64,000 nucleotides of DNA from assembly GCA_905178155.1 (NCBI GenBank), contig CAJINV010000009.1:3342768-3406767 (forward strand), in the 5' to 3' direction. A program made the translations under genes and the position numbers. This DNA comes from Amoebophrya sp. A120 (taxonomy: Eukaryota > Sar > Dinophyceae > Syndiniales > Amoebophryaceae). Position 1 is the stretch's first letter. Each line of letters begins with the position of its first letter. The notes below the pieces were generated by a model. The model saw only the letters and a program-made list of their open reading frames with translations. It had not been told where the DNA came from and ran no database searches. Shown here one piece after another: positions 1 to 8,500 of the stretch.

Positions 1-39
1 CCTTTTTGGTATGGGGAGGGGGGATTTTTCCTTTCGATA
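1..39. mobile_element. Family B introner, 3' end only
   Basis: The window opens inside a family B element; the G-rich 3' arm ends in ATA at 39. The next five bases (ttcca) also occur at the matching uninterrupted site of the complete helicase gene near 26952, as expected for a target duplication. Confidence 0.8.
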
Positions 40-829
40 TTCCAAGCTCCCCATCGAACCCCGCATGGCCTACGCGGTGCTCCTCTCTTCCCTCCTCGGC
101 GTCGCGCAGCCCATGTGTCTGATCGCCGCTGCCTCCTGTTACCAGGACCCGGTGCGGTCCGACTCCCCGTTGAAGCAACAATACGTCCAGAACCCGTGCT
201 ACTCCGACCAGATTTTGATGCTGAAAATCCTCTACCAGTTGTTCGACACCCAGAAGCATTTAAACCCATCCTACTGTCGTGACAACGGCGTGAATATGCA
301 ATGCAAATATCGATCTGGGTCTGGAAAGGTTGAACTACCTGTATTGCGTGTTTCGCACCATATCTGAAAAATCTGTATTGCATAAGCAGCAAGGAATAAA
401 GCGCCACACCTTCGTCACGCAAAAGCGCAGTTTGTAATGTGTTCTGCGTACTATGAAAAAGCGTTTGAAAAATTTGTCATGCTGCACTGCACTGAAAGGC
501 ACAGTCAATCAGGACAATTCAGCATTACAAGTTCTTTCCAGACCCAGACATATTTTCGATGCATAGTGAACGGAGAGCGAAAGATCATCAGCTGGTCGAC
601 GGTCGTTTCTTTTCGTTCTGGCTTCAACAAACAAGAACAGAGCAGCAATTTCGTGAACCATTACCTACAACTTTGCCACATGGATTCGTTTTCAACGGTT
701 TGTCGTTTGTCGTCATCCCATTTAAAATTCGCCGTGTTCATCTTCTTGTCCTCGAGTCTGAAAAAGAGCGAGAAGTTGCATGTAGTCGTACTGGAGCGCA
801 ACATGAGATTACACTGTAGTTGTATTTGA
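40..829 (+). CDS. DHX9-like RNA helicase, second copy, 3' part only
   Basis: Positions 40-294 code for the helicase C-terminal region ([19 protein letters not shown]) and match 26951-27362 of the complete gene. Over about 250 exon bases I count five differences, all at third codon positions and all silent (gtc/gtg, gcg/gca, tac/tat, cag/caa, ggc/ggg). This copy lacks the family J introner found in the other copy, and it has a family B introner where the other has none. After the family A introner at 295-564 the frame continues (from 570) for about 86 codons to a stop at 827-829, but that part is unrelated to the complete gene. The copy is therefore a chimeric or diverged C-terminus of a tandem paralogue whose 5' part lies outside the window. 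Silent-only changes argue that it is expressed and constrained rather than a dead fragment. The origin of the last 86 codons is unknown. Confidence 0.7.
295..564. mobile_element. Family A introner in helicase copy
   Basis: Duplication gtgaa on both sides. Orthologous to the element at 27363-27630, so this insertion predates the gene duplication. Confidence 0.9.
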
Positions 830-960
830 ATAAAAATTGAAAAATGAAACAAGCAAAGTGATAGTTTGTTGATGTGGCGTGGAGAGATGAGTCTGCTACT
901 GTTTCATCATCTACAGTTATCTGTAGCACTGCTCGTCCCTGCTGCACAAGTTGTGCACGG

Positions 961-1010
961 CTCTTTTCCGTATCGTTTTCCTCGTGATCGTGATGGTGAT
1001 TTATGGAAAA
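961..1010 (+). repeat. Dispersed repeat R1, copy 1
   Basis: Diverged copy sharing the core TTTTCCTCGTGATCGTGATG with copies at 2144, 4258 and 5361. It leads straight into the first hairpin of the palindrome array. Confidence 0.7.
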
Positions 1011-1013
1011 TTT

Positions 1014-1440
1014 GAAAAGATGCTCCTTTAGCATCTTTTCAAATTTTGAAAACCACAGACGAGTAAGCGGACCCCGTCTTCTGCGGCTTCAAAAATTGAA
1101 AAGATGCTCCTTCAGCATCTTTTCAAATTTTGAAAAGCCCAGAAGAGCAGGCGACCCTCCTCTTTTGCGCCTTTTGAAATTCGAAAAGATGTTCCTTCAG
1201 CATCTTTTCAAATCCTGGAAACCACAGAAGAGTAAATTGCTCGGGTCTCTTGTGGCTTCGTTATGGAAAAGATGCTCCTTCAGCATCTTTTCAAATTTTG
1301 CAGGCCAAAGGCCACGCGCTTCAGATTTGAAAAGATGCTGAGAGGGCATCTTTTCAAATCTCAAGAACCACAGGAGAGCACAGCAGCTTTTTCGCCTGTT
1401 GGTTTTCAGATTTGAAAAGATGCGCCCCGAGGTATATTTC
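1014..1440. repeat. Array of hairpin-forming palindromes
   Basis: Five near-perfect hairpins with arms GAAAAGATGCTcc and their complement lie at 1014-1040, 1098-1124, 1193-1209, 1266-1292 and 1329-1355. A half copy starts at 1413 and another at about 2088. Spacing is 63-95 bp. The spacers share a CCACAGAAGAG-like motif. Confidence 0.85.
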
Positions 1441-2143
1441 CCCGTTTCAGCCGTGTCCACATCTGAAAATGTTGCGCCATGAAGCACGGGCCACCTCGTC
1501 AGGGGTTGCTCGCTCTTCAGGTCTCCCGGATCTCTCGACCCCTTTGGCTTCTCGGACAGCTGTGGTCTGTGCGCGCCTCCCTATTCTACCTAGACCTCCC
1601 CTTCCAGTTGGCTTTTCCGGGTTTCCCAGCATACGCCGTCTGTCCTCATTTTACTGGGTGCGCGCCAAGTCCTGAACCGCTAGGGGTTTGGGAAGCTGCG
1701 CAGAAGATGCGGTGGGCGCTGTTTCCGAATCAGGCCCAAGCCAGGCCGGGGCTGATAAGAGGGGGGGCGCAGCCTTTCGCTTGGCTACGCCTTGTGGAGG
1801 GTAAATTCGCCGGGGGCATTTTCCGCGTTTGTCGCTATTGCCGGGCGCCTTGCCTTACCTGCGCAAGCAGTCAGAGGCGCGCTCAGGGTCCATGGCCTCA
1901 TATGATTGGGAGGCTCGTTTGGGTGGCTTTTCTCTTTGGGGTCTTTGGCTTGCGTTTCTGCCCCGGACCTCGGGGCAGAAATAGAACAGCCCGGCTTGGC
2001 GCGTTTGCAAAGGCGGACGCGCAGCCGCCATCGAAGAGGCGCTACGCGATAATCGGCGAGGGCGCCGCGCAATCAACTGGCCAAAATTTGAAAAGATGGG
2101 CGAAAAGGTGGATATTTTAGGGCCTTCCTTGTGCGGGGCTCGA

Positions 2144-2178
2144 GCAGGCCTTTTCGTAGTCGTTTTCCTCGTGATCGT
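2144..2178 (+). repeat. Dispersed repeat R1, copy 2
   Basis: Core GCAGGCCTTTTCGTAGTCGT followed by TTTCCTCGTGATCGTG. Truncated by comparison with copies 3 and 4. Confidence 0.8.
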
Positions 2179-2192
2179 GCCGTTTGCGGTGT

Positions 2193-2454
2193 TATCAACT
2201 GTAAAAGTGCCTGGGTCTGGAAGATTTGAACTTGTCATGCTAAATCTGAATGATGCAAAAATCTGTGCCGCGTGAGTACCACAAGCTCTCCGCTTTTGAC
2301 CAAGTCGGGAGGGAGTTTCTCATGCAGGATAGGCCTGCGAGAGATCGCACAGAATCTGTCATGCCAGGTCCTGCATTCCAGACCTCATGGGTCATGGAAA
2401 AGCTGCATGACAAGTCGCGCATCCTTCCAGGCCCAGACACTTTTGCATTTGATA
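2193..2454. mobile_element. Family A introner outside a recognised gene
   Basis: Perfect duplication ggtgt on both sides. It sits 14 bases downstream of repeat R1 copy 2. No open frame is restored across it, so this is the one complete element not placed in a gene. Confidence 0.85.
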
Positions 2455-2459
2455 GGTGT

Positions 2460-3169
2460 GATGTTGAAGGACCACCACGGAAGGTCGCAGACAGGGACAA
2501 GGTGGGGGCTTTGAAGACAATGCGCACTGTATGTTTCGACGACATGTTGCGCACGCATACTGGCAAGCTCAGATTAATCGACAGTCGTGCTGTACGGCGA
2601 CGTGACAGACGGCGATTTGTCCTCATGTTGGATGAAAAACGCGAAGCAGGAATGAGGTCTTCAACAGTAGTCCCAAGGACAACAGGGTCGATTATACATC
2701 GGATAGCATTCAATAAAGACAAAACTTGACGGCCCAGCAGGATGACCCAGGAGACGAGGAACTGGTCAGTCATTTCGTGGGAATTTCAGGCACGGTTCGT
2801 TTCACCAATCGCTGCCACTGATGCCACTCACAACTACAACTTTCTGCGCCCCTCTGTGTGTCTGATGTCCTTCCAAATAAACTCGTGGCTCCCTAGTACT
2901 GTTTTTCGAAGATTTCGTGGTAAGTGGAATGTATTGACTTCGGTGCAGCTTTTACTTGATTTGTTGATGCAATTCGTTCGGTGGATTTGGATTTTGCAAG
3001 CCCGTCGTTTATTTTCGTGCCGAAGTCTATAAGTAAACTAAGAACAGCTTCATCATCAAAGAATCATCTCGAAGCGCGGGTAGAGGCGAGGCACACTCAG
3101 AGAACTTTTTGTTTCCCCGATCGCTCGCTCGCTCGTTCGCTCTGCTGTCCGCTTGTCGACTAAGAATGA
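2460..3169. other. Intergenic; no supported gene
   Basis: A minus-strand open frame (about 2773 to 2460, continuing through the introner) has no recognisable motif and I do not call it. From 3050 to 3169 there is a TCGC-rich stretch just before the first ATG of the next gene, probably its 5' leader. Confidence 0.4.
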
Positions 3170-4273
3170 ATGGAGTACGAATTGCACCTGGACCTGATAT
3201 CAAGAACTGTTTATCGAGCCACTTATTAAGAAATTCAAAGCGAGGTACTTCTACTTTCTTTACTAATTCAACAGCGGCGGCACCTCACGGTCTTGAGCAA
3301 AAATCTGGGGCCGTTGGACCACGATCGAAGGCGGTTGATCAAGCAGTGGACCGCGGTTCTCTTCCCGCTGGTGGACGAGAACGCGGGAGGACAGCGACAG
3401 CCGTCTGGTGCTTCTCTACTTCCGGAAAAATGTAGTTCATCCACGAGTGGAAAAGAAGTTGGTGGCAAGAAACCAGAGGTAGGAACGACGTCTTCATCTA
3501 GCGGAATAAATGGAAAAGTAAATGAAGTTCTGTTACAAGAGCCAGTAGATTGTGCATCGCTTGAAACCAAGAAGAACAAGGACGACCTGCCTAGCACAAT
3601 AAAAAATCGCGCGAAACACGAACTAATATCGCGGTGCCTGCAGTTGCACCCCGACGACTTTGGCGTGGAGGAAATCGAAGCGCTCGAAGAGTTACGGAAA
3701 GCCATGCTCAAGAAAAGAAAAGCCCGCGCGCAGGTGTTGCAGAGCTTCTTGCACGACGGGCGGGGGTTGGGGTTGCATTTATTGCAGAACGGGAACCAGA
3801 AACAGGATGGAAAGCCTCCGCAGATGATGAACGACACGGGGGCATCAAATAAAACTACTACATCGAGAAGTCGCACACCAGAAGAGTCCTCGTGTGCAAC
3901 GCCCGCAAACCTGTTTTCCCAAACGCAGCATTTCTTTGCGGACGGATCGCACGACACGCAGACCGGGAACGAGAAGATCATGGAAGGCCCACGACCTGGT
4001 GTGGAAAAAATGACTGCTACTTCGGGTCAACAAACAGTGGCGGGAGATGAAAAGCAAGGACAGGGTGAAGTACTAGATGGCAGCTGCGGGAAGAACATGA
4101 CGCCCGGATTTTTTGCGTTTCCGTTTTCATCTTCAACATCTTCGCAAACCCCCGCGTTTAATAATACTCTTACGCCAGGTTACAACTACGGCACGAGCCG
4201 CTTGCTGCCGTTTCAAAACAAGAGGCGGAGAGGAGATATTGGCGAGAGGAGATATTGGCAGGCCTTTTCGTAG
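3170..4273 (+). CDS. Hypothetical Lys/Ser-rich protein
   Basis: The long frame from 3275 has no ATG of its own. Joining ATG 3170 (MEYELHLDLISRT) through a 66-bp GT-AG intron at 3209-3274, which has a pyrimidine-rich 3' end ending CAACAG, opens one frame to 4273. The product is about 345 aa, hydrophilic, with a basic helical stretch (EALEELRKAMLKKRKARAQ) near residue 150 and Ser/Thr-rich sequence after it. No domain recognised. The stop at 4273 falls inside dispersed repeat R1, right after a 16-bp tandem duplication. A second open frame continues at 4255-4626 in another register, so the true C-terminus may lie there. It carries no introners, unlike the long genes downstream. Confidence 0.5.
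4230..4259 (+). repeat. 16-bp tandem duplication
   Basis: The motif gaggagatattggc occurs at 4230-4243 and again at 4246-4259, directly before repeat R1 copy 3. Confidence 0.85.
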
Positions 4274-4626
4274 TCGTTTTCCTCGTGATCGTGATGGTCA
4301 AGGGAAAAGTTGGAAAGAAAATCGCGGAGAAACGGGCGGGGAAGGTTGGTGGAGCAACGGTCGTGAAGACGAGCAATGACAAATCTGCTGCAGGAGAAGC
4401 TGTGAATCTGAATGATAAAACTGCCCCAGCCAGCGCCGGCACCAGCACTGGTGCCAAAAGCAAAAAAGCGAGCAACAAACGTCGCATGAGTTCTTTGAAT
4501 GCTGCTCGTGGTGGTGCAGCCGCGATGGCCGCTTCGTCGAATTGGGCAGCCTCCTCTTCGACTTCCGCGCCAGCTCTGAAAAAACCGAAAACCTTGTCCA
4601 GCTCGGTGCTTTCCGGGTTCCTGTGA
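4255..4626 (+). CDS. Lys/Ala/Ser-rich open frame, probably a continuation of the preceding gene
   Basis: Open for 124 codons in a different register from 3275-4273. The R1 segment reads as a hydrophobic helix (AGLFVVVFLVIVMV), followed by a basic, low-complexity tail rich in Lys, Ala and Ser. There is no ATG near the start, so it must be joined upstream by splicing or be a frame-shifted end of the preceding gene. Composition matches that gene. Function unknown. Confidence 0.35.
   Translation: MAGLFVVVFLVIVMVKGKVGKKIAEKRAGKVGGATVVKTSNDKSAAGEAVNLNDKTAPASAGTSTGAKSKKASNKRRMSSLNAARGGAAAMAASSNWAASSSTSAPALKKPKTLSSSVLSGFL
4258..4299 (+). repeat. Dispersed repeat R1, copy 3
   Basis: GCAGGCCTTTTCGTAGTCGT followed by TTTCCTCGTGATCGTGATGG. 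Lies inside a coding region. Confidence 0.85.
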
Positions 4627-5570
4627 AGGGATTGAAGAAGCAACAACGGGAGGACGATCTGCAAAGTGTAACTTCAGAAAAATTTCACTCTGTATCTTCC
4701 CCTGAAAAAAACCTCGACAGCTGCATCCGACATTTTGCGTATGATATGGAAAAAGCGATAATGTACTTGCGATTATTATGTTTCCTACCGCCCGGGCCGA
4801 TTGTTATTTTCGCGGCAAGCCGGCATATTGCGATTTCTTTTGCGCGTCCCATCACCTGCCGGTTATTTTTGTGTTCAGTTTATACTACTCGTTGTCGTAC
4901 TCTTAGCAGCTATTCAAAAAAGCCAAGGGATGAAAGGCTACTAGGTCACTGTGTTTTTTCCTTGTCTATAGCAGGCTGTAGTTCGCTCGTAACAAGAAGT
5001 AGGGAAAGATCCCAGGTGGAGATGGATCTCCCTGCTCGAACGGAAGATGATCCAAGCCCAGAAGATCTGGCCAGGTTTATTCGAGCGTGGCTTTGTCCGA
5101 TCTTCTCCACAGCGAGAAGAGGTACTACAGAGTGGCTGCAACAAACGAAGAAGAGAGCGGCTGGGAAGTCAGAGAGCGGCTCCGAAGGCTGAGGTTTTGT
5201 TGAGGGATCGTGCAATGTAATTAAGAAACTAGAACTACAGTTAGCCCTTTTTCATCGTGAAAACACGAGCAGAGTGGTTGATCAGTTGAAAGTAAGTAAA
5301 GTAGAGCATGATTTTCCGATTTTTGCGCTGTCGCCAACTACATCGTATGTAGTTCTTCTCAGCAGGCCTTTTCGTAGTCGTTTTCCTCGTGATCGTGATG
5401 GTGATTTATGGAGGTGTTGTCTAAACAAGCTTAATTTTCGCCTGTTTCAAAATTTTTCGTTGCGGTACAAAGCGTGCATTGAGGCGTAGCTGCGCCAAAA
5501 TCGATATAATTGCGTTTGTCCCTGTTGACCACGCTTCATTGCATGCTAAAGAACTTCTTGAAAAATAAAC
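4627..5570. other. Intergenic
   Basis: AT-rich stretches and repeat R1 copy 4. No open frame with coding character. Confidence 0.5.
5361..5413 (+). repeat. Dispersed repeat R1, copy 4
   Basis: Longest copy: AGCAGGCCTTTTCGTAGTCG, then the Cys/Arg-frame core, ending GATGGTGATTTATGGA as in copy 1. Confidence 0.85.
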
Positions 5571-8500
5571 ATGTTGGTCCACTTACTACGCCTTCTTCTC
5601 CGCCGAACCGCGCTTCATCTTCAAATCCTGCTCTACCTTTCCGCGCTTCTCTCCAACCCTGTGCCTTCGACCCAGAATGATGCCACACCTACCCTTTTTC
5701 TCGTCGCCGCCGAGCGGAGGCGCATGTTGCGCCGAGAACCCGTGCAGCTCCGGGACATCTTCGAGCCGGCGGAAGATGACGACGAGAGCCTTTTCGTGGG
5801 AAAAAATAAAGCCAGTCCACCTTCATTGTCCGCGAACCATGATGAGTCTGGTGAACAAAGAGCAGGTGGCCTCGCGGGACCAGAAAACTACCACGATGAA
5901 AGGGCAAGAGAAACAAGTGGAGCTAGTAGGAAGACGAGCGCCACAGTGGTAAATCGCATCGAGCCCGATCATCATGTCGACCGCGACACCAGGACGGCAC
6001 CGTTCGCGGTCACAAGTGACGCAGAGTACTACAACCCCTCCGCGGCGCTGGCGGTCGGGGAAAAAAAGGAAACGGTCGCGACCAGCACGAGGGAGCAGGT
6101 AGAAGAACAAGAATCTTTGCAGCGCACGAAGCGGATTAGGATCAAGGAAACAAGACGGGATGACGAGAAGCAGCAAGGCGAAGACGGCGAAAATAAAGAG
6201 AAGGCAACTCCTTCTACCGGGAAAACTACTTCCGCGACCTTCGAGCTCGTGAAAGAGTCCAGTCCCTTCGAGATGTCGAAGGCCGACGGCAGCGTGGTGC
6301 CATACGTTCTCCGGGCCGAACTGTATGAGAACACGAAGACCGGGGAGGGAAGCCGCTACCCCTGCGTGCTCACGGATTCCTTTCGTCTGATCGGCTACAA
6401 AATCGACGCGGAACAGTGCAAGAACGCCAAGATGTATCCGTGAAAAAAACTGTGTGAGCGTAACTTTGTAGCTAGGGCAGCATAAGAAATTCGTTTTGCA
6501 TTACAGAAACACCCTGTAATGCGCAGCTAGTACGTGAAAACAGTATGCAGCACGGCTATGACGCACTTCCAGCATGACAAGTGTAACTGTGTTGCATTTT
6601 CTGCATCAGTACATAGTTTTTTTCCTGCATAAGATGCAAACGAGGTTTCAGGAGGGCCGGTTCGCGTCGGACTACTACAAAGCGTGCTACATCGCAGTGC
6701 CGGAGTGGAATACTTTCGCTATCGACGAGGACGAAATGGTCCGGGTGAAGTTGGCGTATTGCGTTTTTTCCCTATACCGATCACGAATGTTTTTTTCTCG
6801 TCGTCCGTACAAAAAATTGGAATAGACTTCATTCACATGATCATGATGAAACAATTTGTCATGCGAGAAAGACCACGCAAGTTTTATTTTTAGTTTGTGT
6901 TTGTAATGCCGCGTTTCGCGCGGCGCTCGCGCTGGCGGTTTTGGTTTTCGCGTTCAACAACTACTTGTGGCAAGTACATTTGTGCAAACTTTGTACTTAT
7001 CAAATTTTCACTATGACAGGGAGCCCCAAGTTATGGATGTGTCAGGATTGAAATCGACAAAGTTGAAAGAACTTGTAATGCATGAAATCGATACCAGTTG
7101 AAAGCCCAGTTTCCAAGTGGCGCATGACAAATTTCGGCACCGTCTAAATCCAGTTTGTCATGCTGTTTAGGGACAGAAGGCGTCTTTTGTCATGCACTTC
7201 AGCAGCTCTATCTCAGACCCCAAACTGGCTGACAGTCGGCCTCACTTGCCATCCCTGCAAGAGAGGCACTTCATGCCTTGCAATTTATGCATGAGAAATT
7301 ATTTCAACTTTGACGATTTCGATCCTGACACTCCCATACAAGTGTTCGAAGCCGCGGCGGGGGCGATCGTGAAGATCGAGCCGGAAGAGGTTTCGGACCT
7401 ATATCATTTGTAAAAACGTCCCCACCCCAGAGTCAAGACGGGGATTTTGCAACACAAACCTTAAAGTTTTGGGAGCCACGCATGACAAGTTGCAGGCTGT
7501 AGTGTAATGCAGTTTTTCAAGGGAAGCCGCATAACAAATCCATCTCCTTATCCTGTTCACAGCATTACAAGTTCCAAAACACGACGGGGAATGCCTCTCA
7601 TGGGGATGCGCATTACAAATGCTCTTGTGCTTACAGATCTGCATGACGACTCTGTGGTGGCGGGGATGTTTTTGCACAGGATAACATACCCGAGTCCGAC
7701 AGCATGATACCGGAGCCGAGCACCGGCCTCGCCTTGGTCATTTTTCTGCTGTTCGTCTGCTGTTGGTGTGGCATGATTGTGTGCTCCATGATGATATCAA
7801 CTGCTAATGTGTCTGGGTCTTCTACAAGGTCACAACTACAACTTGTGATGCTGTCTTAGGATTCTAAAAACATTTGCATTTTTGCATGACCAGTAAGTAG
7901 AGGAGGTCCGACGTGGAGAGGGCATTTATGCTCATGCGGAATAGGCAACATGAAGCTTTAGCTTTCCAGAAATCCGTGAGGCTTCTAGTAGGCCATGCAT
8001 TACAGGTTTCGCGGTTCATGGAAAATATGCATGACAAACCTGGCAATCTAAATCTTCCAGACCTAGACATGTTTGCAGTGCATAGATGATGCTCAAGTGC
8101 GTGTTGGAAATGTTCGGAGTGAATACCTATCAAAAGTAAAAATGTCTGGGTCTGGAAACTTGTGATGCTGGGTGGCGTCTCATGATGAGGCTACAGATGC
8201 TGGCTTAACATGACAATTTTCTGAGCTCCTAGGTGTTGCCTACTCTGCATGACAAACTGCGCTTCTGCATCACAGAAAAACGCAGCTCTTGGGTAACGTG
8301 CATGACAGATTTAAGAGTCATGCCAGACAAGCATGACAAACATGAATTCTTCCAGACCCAGACATTTTTACAGTTGATAATACCAGCGTCGTCTTATCAA
8401 AAGAACAAATCCCCCTTTCATATCGAAAATGCACCACAGGGAAATTTGTTTTGCTGATTTGTGTACGCAAATGCCTCTGTATTTTTGCATACTTGGGAAG

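Larger units (their letters stand above)
830..2192. other. Intergenic, repeat-rich
   Basis: Contains a palindrome array (1014-1440) and two copies of a dispersed repeat. From about 1440 to 2140 the sequence is GC-rich. An open frame of 213 codons spans 1479-2120 on +, but it has no recognisable motif and competes with long open frames on the other strand, as expected for GC-rich non-coding DNA. I see no supported gene. Confidence 0.5.

Noticed and set aside
40-569. Reverse-transcribed (intronless) retrocopy of the helicase
   Set aside because: It lacks one introner but keeps another and gains a third, so it did not come from a fully processed mRNA.
961-1010. Repeat R1 as a dinoflagellate spliced-leader gene
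   Set aside because: It does not resemble the conserved 22-nt dinoflagellate leader, and no downstream donor and Sm-site pattern was seen.
1479-2120. 213-codon open frame as a gene
   Set aside because: GC-rich region with equally long open frames on the other strand, no domain, no clear splice or composition support.
6905-6972. Membrane helix (AALALAVLVFAFNN) as part of the protein
   Set aside because: No splice combination links this frame to both neighbours; the GT-AG intron 6756-7019 that does so removes it.
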